A stretch of 64,000 nt of DNA, taken from the NCBI GenBank assembly GCA_027660625.1, contig JAQDNC010000005.1, positions 62,001 through 126,000 on the forward strand, written 5' to 3'. Positions 50,032-58,493 of this stretch are shown here, piece by piece (the stretch's first letter is position 1; each line of letters begins with the position of its first letter). The translations under genes were made by a program, and so were the position numbers. The stretch is from Coriobacteriaceae bacterium AM100-PB1-1D-6A (GTDB lineage: Bacteria > Actinomycetota > Coriobacteriia > Coriobacteriales > Coriobacteriaceae). The notes below the pieces were generated by a model, which did not search any database, was not told where the DNA came from, and saw only the letters and a list, made by a program, of their open reading frames with translations.

Positions 50032-51363
50032 ATGAAGTACTTTGGCACCGACGGATTTCGCGGCGAGGCCAACGTTGGGCTGACGGTAGAGCACGCTTAT
50101 AAGATCGGCCGTTTTGTGGGTTGGTATTACGGTGCCAACCGCGAGCGCAAGGCACGCGTGATCGTGGGCAAGGACACGCGTCGTTCGAGCTACATGTTCG
50201 AGGCGGCGCTGGTGAGTGGCCTGGTCGCGAGCGGTGCGGACGCATATATGCTGCACGTGATCCCAACGCCGGGCGTGGCGCATCAGACCGTGGAGGGCTG
50301 CTTCGATTGCGGCATCATGATCAGTGCGAGCCACAACCCGTTCTGCGATAACGGCATCAAGCTCGTTAACAGCGACGGCTTCAAGATGGACGAGGACGTG
50401 CTGGAGCTCATCGAGGACTATATCGATGGCAAGGGCGAGGTGCCGCTGGCCACGGGCAACCACATTGGCGCCACGGTCGATTACATGCAGGGCCGCAACC
50501 GCTATATTGCCTCGCTCATCGCAAGCGCGAACTTTTCGCTGCAGGGCGTCAAGATCGGCATCGACTGCGCCAACGGCTCGGCATCTTCGGTGGCCAAGCC
50601 GGTGTTCGACGCGCTGGGTGCCGACGTGCGCGTGATCAACGCCGCGCCCGATGGTTTTAACATCAACGTTGACTGCGGCTCCACGCATATGGAGCGTCTG
50701 CAGCGCCACGTGGTGGAGCAGGGCCTGGACGTTGGCTTTGCCTACGACGGCGATGCCGACCGCTGCCTGGCCGTGGACGAGCGTGGTCGCGTGGTCGACG
50801 GCGACCAGATCCTGTATGTGTGCGGCGTGTACCTGAACAAGCACGGTCGCCTTTCGGGCGGTACCGTGGTGCCGACGATCGCCAGCAACTTTGGCCTGGT
50901 CAAGTCGCTGGAGCTTGCCGGTCTAAGTGCCGTGACCAGCGGCGTGGGCGACCGTCATGTGTATGCCAAGATGCGCGAGGGCGGCTACAGCCTGGGCGGC
51001 GAGCAGACGGGCCACACGATCTTTGGTGATATCGAGCGCACGGGCGACGGCATTATGACCTCGCTGCGCGTGATGGAAGTGATTCGCGCCGAGCGCGAGA
51101 CGCTCTCGCAGCTCACAGCTCCGTGCAAGCTGTTGCCGCAGGCGCTGGTTGCCGTGCGCGTGGCGGATAAAGACGCCGCGCTGGGCAACATGGGCGTGCA
51201 AGCCGCCATCGCCGAGGCCGAGGCGTCGCTGGCGGGCGAGGGCCGCGTGCTGGTGCGCAAGAGTGGAACCGAGTCGGTGATTCGCGTTTTGGTCGAAGCC
51301 CCCGACCAGGCAGCTGCCGACGTCGCCATGAAGCGCATCGCCGCGGCGCTGGAAGCTCTATAG
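50032..51363 (+). CDS. glmM: Phosphoglucosamine mutase
   Basis: This 443-residue enzyme converts glucosamine-6-phosphate to glucosamine-1-phosphate on the route to UDP-GlcNAc. Features are F-G-T-D-G-F-R-G-E at the N-terminus, phosphoserine Ser100 in S-A-S-H-N-P, metal-binding D-G-D-A-D-R near residue 240, sugar loop G-E-Q-T-G-H near 325 and the phosphate loop R-K-S-G-T-E-S near 410. Size is normal (about 445). It follows the DUF4012 gene by three bases. Its TAG stop abuts copy 3 of the structured repeat. Confidence 0.95.
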   Translation: MKYFGTDGFRGEANVGLTVEHAYKIGRFVGWYYGANRERKARVIVGKDTRRSSYMFEAALVSGLVASGADAYMLHVIPTPGVAHQTVEGCFDCGIMISASHNPFCDNGIKLVNSDGFKMDEDVLELIEDYIDGKGEVPLATGNHIGATVDYMQGRNRYIASLIASANFSLQGVKIGIDCANGSASSVAKPVFDALGADVRVINAAPDGFNINVDCGSTHMERLQRHVVEQGLDVGFAYDGDADRCLAVDERGRVVDGDQILYVCGVYLNKHGRLSGGTVVPTIASNFGLVKSLELAGLSAVTSGVGDRHVYAKMREGGYSLGGEQTGHTIFGDIERTGDGIMTSLRVMEVIRAERETLSQLTAPCKLLPQALVAVRVADKDAALGNMGVQAAIAEAEASLAGEGRVLVRKSGTESVIRVLVEAPDQAAADVAMKRIAAALEAL

Positions 51364-51423
51364 TTACGCGGTTTTACCAAACCGCGTAACTGCTCGACGC
51401 TGCAAACGTCCCCAATGACTAGG
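51363..51423 (+). repeat. Stop-codon-abutting repeat, copy 3 (truncated)
   Basis: Only hairpin 1 is complete (51363-51374/51379-51390), identical to copies 1 and 2. The following CTCGACGCTGCAAAC is conserved, then the second stem is lost and replaced by CCCCAATGACTAGG, the reverse complement of 3101-3114. Confidence 0.75.
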
Positions 51424-51426
51424 TGA

Positions 51427-51468
51427 AAAAGGGGGCGCCGCGGGATAGATCCCGCGGCGCCCCCTTTG
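51427..51468. terminator. Bidirectional terminator between glmM and carboxypeptidase
   Basis: Perfect 18-bp stem AAAGGGGGCGCCGCGGGA (51428-51445) / TCCCGCGGCGCCCCCTTT (51450-51467). The A-run and T-run on both sides allow use in both directions. Confidence 0.88.
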
Positions 51469-51489
51469 CGTTGACGTGTTGCCTAAGCT

Positions 51490-53064
51490 TTACAGCTGGT
51501 ACAGCGTGGTGAACTTGTCCTGCAGATAGCTGCAGTAGTAGCGGGCATCGAACGCCATGCCGCATGCGCCCTTGATGAGCTCCGGCGCGTCCTTGGCGCG
51601 GCCCCACTGCCAAATGTGCTCGCCCAGCCAGGCGCGGACGGGCGCCAGATTGCCGTTCGCGCAGGCGCCGGTAAGGTCGACGCCGTCGCGGCACATGGCC
51701 GGTACAAACATCGCATCGTAGGCGCTGCCCAGCGCATACGTGGGGAAGTAGCCAAACGAGCCGCCGCTCCAGTGCGTATCCTGCAGGCAGCCGTGCGTGT
51801 CGTCGGGAACGGGAATGCCCACGTACTCGTCCATAAAGCGATTCCAAAGCGCGGGGATGTCCTTGGCCGTGGCCTCGCCGGCAAACATCATGCGCTCAAT
51901 TTGGTAGCGCACCATAATGTGCAGCGGGTAGGTGAGCTCGTCGGCCTCGGTGCGGATCAACGACGGCTGCGCGATGTTCACGGCGCGGTAGAGCGTGTCC
52001 TCGTCCACGCTGCCGTAGACCTCGGGCGCGTGGCGGCGCAGTACCTCGAGCAGCGGTCCCATAAAGGCGCGGCTGCGGCCCACGGTGTTCTCGAAAAAGC
52101 GGCTCTGGCTTTCGTGGATGCCCATGGAGGTGCCGCCCTCCAGGCACGTGCGCGCGTAGGCGGGGTTCACGCCCAGCTCGTACATGGCGTGGCCGGCCTC
52201 GTGGATGATGCTGTAGACGTTGGAGATGCAATCGTCCTCGTAGATGTGCGTGGCGATGCGCGCGTCGCCTACCGAGAAGCCCTCGCTAAACGGATGCTCG
52301 GTAAAGGCGAGCGTGGTGTCGTCCAAGTCCAGGCCGACGAGCTTCATGAGGTCAAAGCTCATGGCGCGCTGGGCAGCCTCGGGCACATGGGCGTGCAAAA
52401 AGTCGGCAGCTGGCTGCTGGCCGCGCTCACCGATGGCGTGCACGAGCGGCACGACCGTGGCCTTGACCTCGTCGCAAAACGCATCGAAGCTCTTGGCGGA
52501 AAGGCCGCGCTCGTACTGGTCGAGCCACACATCGTACGGGTCGCGCTTGGGGTCCATGAGCTCGGCCTGATGCTTAAGCTGTCCGACGATTCTGTCCACA
52601 TAGGGCTCAAAGCTCGCCCAGTCGTTGGCCGCCTTGGCCTTGTGCCACACGGCATCGGCCTCGCACGTGAGCCTGGTCCAGGCCTCGGCCTCCTCGGTGG
52701 GGATGGCGCTTGCCTCGCGCTGGTCGCGGCCGAGCACGCGAATCTCGTCGAGCAGCTGCGGGTCGTCGATCTTGCCGCCAGCGACCGTCTCGCGCGCCAA
52801 CGAGCGCACAAGTTCGACAGACTTTTCGCTGGTCAGGAGCTTGTGGTGCTCGCCGGCAAGCGTGCCCATAGCATCTGCGCGGGCCGCGGCGCCGTTGGCG
52901 GGGGCAATCGTCGCGCCATCGAACTCGGCAATCTTGAGCAGATACTCGCGGGTCCACAGCTTGCCCTCGAGCTTGCGGAACTTTTTGACGGCCTTGTCGG
53001 CCTTCATGCCTTTGGCAGCTTTTGCCACGGCGGCCTTGGCCTTCTTATCGAGCTTCTTTCCCAT
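51490..53064 (-). CDS. M32 family metallocarboxypeptidase
   Basis: This 524-residue zinc carboxypeptidase (Taq-type) removes C-terminal amino acids from peptides. The zinc site H-E-A-G-H is in S-I-I-H-E-A-G-H-A-M-Y, followed by the family motif H-E-S-Q-S-R-F-F-E-N; the third ligand glutamate lies between. Length (about 500) and the conserved C-terminal Y-C-S-Y-L-Q-D-K-F segment fit M32. The extreme N-terminus is lysine/alanine-rich (K-K-L-D-K-K-A-K-A-A-V-A-K), which is unusual and might be a localisation or stability tail. Cytoplasmic. Monocistronic, convergent with glmM. Confidence 0.93.
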   Translation of the reverse strand: MGKKLDKKAKAAVAKAAKGMKADKAVKKFRKLEGKLWTREYLLKIAEFDGATIAPANGAAARADAMGTLAGEHHKLLTSEKSVELVRSLARETVAGGKIDDPQLLDEIRVLGRDQREASAIPTEEAEAWTRLTCEADAVWHKAKAANDWASFEPYVDRIVGQLKHQAELMDPKRDPYDVWLDQYERGLSAKSFDAFCDEVKATVVPLVHAIGERGQQPAADFLHAHVPEAAQRAMSFDLMKLVGLDLDDTTLAFTEHPFSEGFSVGDARIATHIYEDDCISNVYSIIHEAGHAMYELGVNPAYARTCLEGGTSMGIHESQSRFFENTVGRSRAFMGPLLEVLRRHAPEVYGSVDEDTLYRAVNIAQPSLIRTEADELTYPLHIMVRYQIERMMFAGEATAKDIPALWNRFMDEYVGIPVPDDTHGCLQDTHWSGGSFGYFPTYALGSAYDAMFVPAMCRDGVDLTGACANGNLAPVRAWLGEHIWQWGRAKDAPELIKGACGMAFDARYYCSYLQDKFTTLYQL

Positions 53065-53206
53065 ACCATATCCTTAATCTCGCAGGCCGCGCGCCACGGG
53101 TGGGCGCACAGCCAGTTTGCACAGCTACCCGTCTTGTACCCAGCGCGAACAAAACGGAACGCGGCGATACGCTCGCACAATGTGGTATCCTATAGCCCAA
53201 TGCGTT

Positions 53207-53483
53207 GACGGAGAGGGTTTTGCCCGCCGCGTCGCCGGCAAGAGAGGGAAGGTCATGGGCTGAAAGCCTTCCTGCGGTGGCAAGGGCCAAGCGTTCACTC
53301 CCGAGCAGCGACCTCAACGGGCGCGCGGCCAGCGGCGGCGAAGCCCCAGTAGGGAAGCCGTGAGCCTTGCGACAAAGGGCAAAGAGTGGGCGCGGCGGGC
53401 CAGACATCCGCCGGGTCAAACAAGGTGGTACCGCGGAATTCAACCGTCCTTGGGCAATGCACATGCCCGAGGACGGTTTTTTT
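53207..53483 (+). promoter_or_regulatory. T-box leader controlling pheST
   Basis: The conserved T-box word AAGGTGGTACCGCGG (53422-53436) pairs with uncharged tRNA 3' end. Upstream is a long structured stem I region (53207-53400). The terminator CCGTCCT...AGGACGG (53444-53476) with seven T's follows. A UUC in AAGCGTTCACTCC near 53295 is a possible Phe specifier, which I could not verify by folding. Low Phe-tRNA charging should allow read-through into pheS. Confidence 0.92.
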
Positions 53484-53568
53484 GTTACCGAACCGGGCCG
53501 CGTTTTCGCAATGCTAGGCGTCATCGGTCGCCCCGGCAAGCGAATGCGCGAGAGACGAAAGGGAAGAC

Positions 53569-54645
53569 ATGAGTCTGATTGATGATCTGGTCAAACTCGA
53601 GGAAGAGGCCAAGGAGCTCGTCGCAGGCGCCGACGACGCCGCCAAGCTCGAGGCTGCGCGCGTTGAGCTGCTCGGCCGCAAGGGCCGCATCACTGGCCTG
53701 ATGCGCATGATGGGCAAGCTCGCCCCCGAGGATCGTCCCGTGATGGGCAAGCGCGCCAATGAGATGCGCCAGCTGATCGAGGGCATGCTCGACGAGCGCA
53801 CCACCGAGATGAAGGCCGCCGCCCTCAAGCACGCACTCGAGCACGATGCCGTCGACATCACGCTGCCGGGCATCCGTCCGCAGATCGGCCACCAGCACCT
53901 GATCAAGCAGATCATCGAGGAGGCCGAGGACATCTTCTGCGGCATCGGCTACACCGTCGAGTCCGGCCCCATGGTCGACACCTCCTACTACAACTTCACC
54001 GCGCTCAACGCCCCCATGGATCACCCGAGCCGTTCGGCCCGCGATACCTTCTACGTGGTCGACAACAACCCCGGCAGCGTCGCGCACCCCGAGGCTCATG
54101 CCCACGGCGAGTCCGACGTGCTGCTGCGCACCCAGACCTCGGGCGTGCAAATCCACACCATGGAGTCGCAAAAGCCGCCCATCTACATGATCTGCCCGGG
54201 CACCGTCTATCGCCCCGACACGGCCGACGCCTGCCACCTGCCGCAGTTCAACCAGATCGAGGGCCTGGTCGTCGACGAGGGCATCACCTTTGGTGACCTC
54301 AAGGGCACGCTCGACTACTTTGTTAAGTGCATGTTTGGCGAGGACCGCAAGACGCGTTACCGCCCGCACTTTTTCCCCTTCACCGAGCCTTCCTGCGAGG
54401 TGGACGTGAGCTGCCACGTCTGCGGCGGCAAGGGCTGCAACTTCTGTAAGCACAGCGGCTGGATCGAGATCCTGGGCTGCGGCATGGTCGACCCCAACGT
54501 CCTGATCAACTGCGGCATCGACCCCGAGAAGTACACCGGCTTCGCCTTTGGCATTGGCGCCGAGCGCGTCGCGGCCCTGCGCTACGACCTGCCCGACCTG
54601 CGCACGTTGATGACTGGTGACATGAGGTTCTTGAACCAGTTCTAG
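53569..54645 (+). CDS. pheS: Phenylalanine-tRNA ligase alpha subunit
   Basis: This 358-residue catalytic subunit of the (alpha-beta)2 synthetase charges tRNA-Phe. An N-terminal coiled-coil arm (about 1-85) is followed by the class II core, with H-P-S-R-S-A-R-D-T-F-Y near 145-155, the motif 2 region Y-R-P-D-T-A-D-A-C-H and motif 3 G-I-G-A-E-R-V-A-A-L-R-Y-D. The cysteine set C-H-V-C-G-G-K-G-C-N-F-C (about 284-295) is a zinc-like knuckle present in many actinobacterial PheS proteins. It follows the T-box leader. ATG 53569 has GGGAAG upstream. Confidence 0.96.
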   Translation: MSLIDDLVKLEEEAKELVAGADDAAKLEAARVELLGRKGRITGLMRMMGKLAPEDRPVMGKRANEMRQLIEGMLDERTTEMKAAALKHALEHDAVDITLPGIRPQIGHQHLIKQIIEEAEDIFCGIGYTVESGPMVDTSYYNFTALNAPMDHPSRSARDTFYVVDNNPGSVAHPEAHAHGESDVLLRTQTSGVQIHTMESQKPPIYMICPGTVYRPDTADACHLPQFNQIEGLVVDEGITFGDLKGTLDYFVKCMFGEDRKTRYRPHFFPFTEPSCEVDVSCHVCGGKGCNFCKHSGWIEILGCGMVDPNVLINCGIDPEKYTGFAFGIGAERVAALRYDLPDLRTLMTGDMRFLNQF

Positions 54646-54708
54646 AACGCTTTCTTCTTAGTTGCAGTTTCCGGCTCAAAGCCGCATTTATGAAAGGAGA
54701 CCAGTTAG

Positions 54709-57162
54709 ATGCGTGTTTCTTACGACTGGCTCAAGACCATGATCGATATTCCGGAGGATCCCAAGACCCTTTCGGACGAATATATCCGTACCGGCACCGA
54801 GGTCGAGGCGATCGACACCGTGGGCGAGTCCTTCGACCACGTGGTGACTGCCAAGGTGCTCACCAAGACCCCGCACCCCGATAGCGACCACATGTATGTG
54901 TGCTCGGTCGACGTGGGCGACAAGAACCTCGACGCCGACGGCAACCCCGCCCCGCTGCAGATCGTCTGCGGCGCGCAGAACTTTGAGGCCGGCGACCACA
55001 TCGTCACGGCAATGATCGGCGCTGTGCTTCCCGGCGACGTCAAGATCAAGAAGAGCAAGCTTCGTGGCGTCGTGTCCATGGGCATGAACTGCTCTGCACG
55101 CGAGCTCGGCCTGGGCGGCGACCACTCCGGCATCATGATCCTGCCCGAGGATACGCCCTGCGGCATGCCGTTTGCCGAGTACGTGGGCTCGAGCGACACC
55201 GTGCTCGACTGCGAGATCACGCCCAACCGTCCCGATTGCCTGTCCATGATCGGCATGGCTCGCGAGACCGGCGCCATCTTCGACCGCGATTTCCACGTTG
55301 AGCTGCCTGCCATCAAGGCCGAGACCGGCCGCGCGACCGACGACGAGCTTTCGGTCGAGATTGCCGACGAGGGCCTGTGCGACCGCTATGTCGCCCGCAT
55401 CGTGCGCAACGTCAAGGTCGGCCCGTCGCCCGACTGGATGGTCAAGCGCCTCAACGCCCTGGGCGTGCGCCCGCACAACAACATCGTCGACATCACCAAC
55501 TATGTGATGATGCTCACCGGTCAGCCGCTGCACGCCTTTGACCTGGACACCTTTGCCGAGCGCGATGGCCACCGCCGCGTGGTGGTTCGCGCCGCCCAGC
55601 AGGACGAGAAGTTCACGACGCTCGACGGCGAGGAGCGTACGCTCGACGCCGGCATGGGTCTCATCACCGACGGCGAGCGTCCCGTGGCGCTGGCCGGCGT
55701 TATGGGCGGCATGGATTCCGAGATCGAGGACGACACCGTCGACGTGATGGTCGAGAGCGCCTGCTTCAACGCCGGTCGCACCTCGCACACCAGCCGCGAC
55801 CTGTCGCTAATCTCCGATGCCTCCATTCGCTTTGAGCGTCAGGTCGATGAGACCGGTTGCGTGGATGTCGCCAACGTTACCTGCGCGCTGATCGAGGAGA
55901 TCGCCGGCGGCGAGGTCGCTCCCGGCTATGTTGACGTTTTCCCCGCGCCCAAGAGCATCGACAGCATCAAGCTGCGCTTGGCCCGCGTGCACGCCATCTG
56001 CGGCGCCGACATCGAGCCCGACTTTATCGAGCGCTCGCTCACCCGCCTGGGCTGCACCGTCGAGCGCGACGGCGAGGACTTTATGGTCACCCCGCCGAGC
56101 TTCCGTCCCGACCTGCCGCGCGAGATTGACCTGATCGAGGAGGTCCTGCGCCTGTGGGGCATGGGCCGTGTGACGGCGACCATCCCGGCTGCCAAGAACC
56201 ACATCGGCGGCTTGACCCGCGAACAGAAGCTCACCCGCAAGGTCGGCGAGATCCTGCGCGCCTGCGGTCTCAACGAGACCACGACCTTTGGCTTTGCCGC
56301 CCCGGGCGACCTGGAGAAGATCGGCATGTCCACCGAGGGCCGCGGCTGCCCCGTGGTGCTTATGAACCCGCTGGTGGCCGAGCAGACCGAGATGCGCCGC
56401 TCACTGCTGCCGGGTCTGCTGCAGTCTGTGGCCTATAACGAGGCCCACGGCACGCCCAACGTGCACCTGTACGAGGTTGGCAGCCTGTTCCACGGTCGCG
56501 AGAACGCCAGTCTGCCCAAGGAGACCAAGTCCGTGGCGGGTGTGCTCTCGGGCCAGTGGAGCAAGCAGTCCTGGAACATGAAGTACCGCAAGCTGCGTTT
56601 CTTCTTTGGCAAGGGCATTGTCGAGGAGCTGCTTGCCCAGTTGCGTATCGAGAAGGTCCGCTTCCGTCCCGTCGGGGGCGAGGGCTACGCTTTCTTGCAG
56701 CCGGGTCGTGCGGCCGAGGTTCTGTCCGGCGGCACCGTGCTGGGCTGGGTCGGCGAGATCCACCCCGAGGCGCGCGAGGCGATGGGCATCGATGAGGTCG
56801 TCGTTGCCTTTGAGCTCGATCTGGACAAGCTGATCAAGGGCGCCCGCAACCAGGAGAACTACCGCGAGTTCTCCCAGTACCCGGCTGTTGAGCATGACCT
56901 GGCTATCGTGGTCGACAATTCCGTGACCTGCGAGGACCTTGAGCGCCGCATTACCAGCGCCGGCGGCAAGCTGCTTGAGGGCGTGCGTCTGTTCGATGTC
57001 TACCGCGATCCGGTCCGCGTGGGCGTGGGCAAGAAGTCCATGGCCTTTGCGCTTACGTATCGCTCCGACGACCACACGCTCACCAGCGAAGAGGTCGAAA
57101 AAGCGCACCAGAAGATCGTCACCAAGGTGTGCAAGGGCGTAAACGGCGAGGTCCGCGGCTAG
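54709..57162 (+). CDS. pheT: Phenylalanine-tRNA ligase beta subunit
   Basis: This 817-residue subunit partners PheS. Domains in order are the tRNA-binding/EMAP-like B2 domain (about 40-150), B3/B4 editing domain (about 210-390, which clears mischarged Tyr-tRNA-Phe), B5 (about 410-480), the inactive class II fold (about 490-690) and the C-terminal FDX-ACB anticodon-binding domain (about 720-815, with F-D-V-Y-R-D-P-V-R-V-G-V-G-K-K-S). ATG 54709 follows AAAGGAG. Ends before a hairpin at 57269. Confidence 0.96.
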   Translation: MRVSYDWLKTMIDIPEDPKTLSDEYIRTGTEVEAIDTVGESFDHVVTAKVLTKTPHPDSDHMYVCSVDVGDKNLDADGNPAPLQIVCGAQNFEAGDHIVTAMIGAVLPGDVKIKKSKLRGVVSMGMNCSARELGLGGDHSGIMILPEDTPCGMPFAEYVGSSDTVLDCEITPNRPDCLSMIGMARETGAIFDRDFHVELPAIKAETGRATDDELSVEIADEGLCDRYVARIVRNVKVGPSPDWMVKRLNALGVRPHNNIVDITNYVMMLTGQPLHAFDLDTFAERDGHRRVVVRAAQQDEKFTTLDGEERTLDAGMGLITDGERPVALAGVMGGMDSEIEDDTVDVMVESACFNAGRTSHTSRDLSLISDASIRFERQVDETGCVDVANVTCALIEEIAGGEVAPGYVDVFPAPKSIDSIKLRLARVHAICGADIEPDFIERSLTRLGCTVERDGEDFMVTPPSFRPDLPREIDLIEEVLRLWGMGRVTATIPAAKNHIGGLTREQKLTRKVGEILRACGLNETTTFGFAAPGDLEKIGMSTEGRGCPVVLMNPLVAEQTEMRRSLLPGLLQSVAYNEAHGTPNVHLYEVGSLFHGRENASLPKETKSVAGVLSGQWSKQSWNMKYRKLRFFFGKGIVEELLAQLRIEKVRFRPVGGEGYAFLQPGRAAEVLSGGTVLGWVGEIHPEAREAMGIDEVVVAFELDLDKLIKGARNQENYREFSQYPAVEHDLAIVVDNSVTCEDLERRITSAGGKLLEGVRLFDVYRDPVRVGVGKKSMAFALTYRSDDHTLTSEEVEKAHQKIVTKVCKGVNGEVRG

Positions 57163-57268
57163 GATTTGCGCTGGGTATAGGCCAGCGGTGGCTGCCGCCG
57201 AGTCCTACGTGACTGCTATGCTCGATATAAGGCGCTGCTGAGCCTGCATATATGACACGCGCATTACA

Positions 57269-57305
57269 TAACGGCGTGCTGCTTTGTCGGCAGTGCGCCG
57301 TTTTG
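57269..57305 (+). terminator. Terminator of pheST
   Basis: AACGGCGTGCTGC (57269-57282-like) pairs with GCAGTGCGCCGTT with two wobble pairs, followed by TTG. It overlaps the -35 of the next promoter. Confidence 0.65.
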
Positions 57306-57350
57306 CTATGATAGCCCGCGGCGTGTTACGAATCTGACATTACGTAACAC
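57284..57350 (+). promoter_or_regulatory. NikR-like operator and promoter of nickel/cobalt transporter operon
   Basis: TTGTCG (57284-57289), a 17-base spacer and TATGAT (57307-57312) form a promoter. Immediately downstream is GTGTTAC-N14-GTAACAC (57323-57350), which matches the NikR-type consensus reported for Desulfovibrio-type NikR. The operator covers the transcription start, as expected for nickel-dependent repression. No nikR gene is in the window. Confidence 0.7.
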
Positions 57351-57407
57351 TGACAAGGTGATTTTAGCGGCGTTGCAATTCCGCGCGCCGATAACCGGGA
57401 GGCGTAT

Positions 57408-58493
57408 ATGCACATTCCAGACAACTACCTGTCCCCGCAGACCGATGCCGTCATGGCGGTGGCGATGGTGCCCGTATGGGTTCACTGCATCAAAAAGGTG
57501 CGCGCCACGCTCGATCGCGAGCATATGGCGTTCCTGGGCATCTGCGCCGCATTCTCCTTCTTGCTCATGATGTTCAACGTGCCGCTGCCCGGCGGTACCA
57601 CGGGTCACGCCGTTGGCGGCGCGCTCATCGCGCTGCTGCTTGGCCCCGAGGCCGCTGCCATTGCCGTCTCGGTCGCGCTAGCGCTGCAGGCGCTGCTATT
57701 TGGCGACGGCGGCGTTCTGTCGTTTGGCGCCAACTGCTTTAACATGGCCTTTGTGCTGCCGTTTGTCGCTGCTATCGTGTTTCGTGCGCTCAACAGCCGT
57801 CTGCACGACAAGAGCTGGGGCACCTCGGTTTCTGCCATCGTAAGCGGCTGGGTCGGCCTGTGCCTGGCGGCCCTGTGCGCGGCAATCGAGTTCGGTATTC
57901 AGCCGATGCTCTTCACGAATGCTTCGGGCGCTCCGCTGTACTGCCCCTTCCCGCTGTCCGTGGCTATTCCTGCCATGTTGATCCCGCATATGCTGGTTGC
58001 CGGCGTGATCGAGGGCGTGGCGACGGCTGCGATCTACGGTTTCATTAAGAAGACGGCACCGAGCATTATCGTCGGGCCCGGGGCCATCGATGGCCAGCTT
58101 GCTGCCGAGGGCGCTGCTGTCAAGAAGACCTCGCTGGTTCCCACGCTCATTTTGGTCGCCGTGCTCGTGGTGGCCACGCCGCTGGGATTGCTTGCCACCG
58201 GTGACGCCTGGGGTGAGTGGGACGCCGAGGGCGCCGCAACTGCCGTTCAGGAGGCTGGCGACGACAGCCTGCAGGCTTCGGTCGGCCTCGATACTCCGAC
58301 CTTTGCCGACGCGCTGCCCACGGGTGATTACCTGCAGGCCTATTCCGAGGAACAGGGCCTTGGCTTTGCCGGCCAGGCTGCCATGTATATCCTTTCCGGT
58401 GTGATTGGCGTGGCGGTGCTCACCATCGCATTCCGTCTGATTTCGCTGACGGTCAAGGAAAGCGGTGCTCATGGCAATAGCCGAGCTGCCTAG
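57408..58493 (+). CDS. nikMN: Nickel/cobalt ECF transporter substrate-binding subunit NikMN (CbiM-like) fusion
   Basis: This 361-residue membrane protein has the processed start M-H-I-P-D-N-Y-L-S whose N-terminal His binds the metal, and CbiM/NikM helices (about 15-230, P-L-P-G-G-T-T-G-H and F-G-D-G-G-V-L-S-F-G-A-N blocks). A linker and a C-terminal pair of helices (about 240-355, G-L-L-A-T-G-D-A-W-G-E-W and Y-I-L-S-G-V-I-G-V) correspond to NikN. The NikR-like operator argues for nickel; cobalt is the alternative. A TGAxxGG... site GGGAGG precedes the ATG. The stop overlaps the following gene. Confidence 0.88.
   Translation: MHIPDNYLSPQTDAVMAVAMVPVWVHCIKKVRATLDREHMAFLGICAAFSFLLMMFNVPLPGGTTGHAVGGALIALLLGPEAAAIAVSVALALQALLFGDGGVLSFGANCFNMAFVLPFVAAIVFRALNSRLHDKSWGTSVSAIVSGWVGLCLAALCAAIEFGIQPMLFTNASGAPLYCPFPLSVAIPAMLIPHMLVAGVIEGVATAAIYGFIKKTAPSIIVGPGAIDGQLAAEGAAVKKTSLVPTLILVAVLVVATPLGLLATGDAWGEWDAEGAATAVQEAGDDSLQASVGLDTPTFADALPTGDYLQAYSEEQGLGFAGQAAMYILSGVIGVAVLTIAFRLISLTVKESGAHGNSRAA

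Noticed and set aside
51616..53208. 530-residue plus-strand frame
   Set aside because: Antisense to the M32 carboxypeptidase, which has clear active-site motifs.
57163..57407. Cobalamin riboswitch upstream of the CbiM-like gene
   Set aside because: No B12-box-like sequence is seen; the NikR-type dyad explains the region better.
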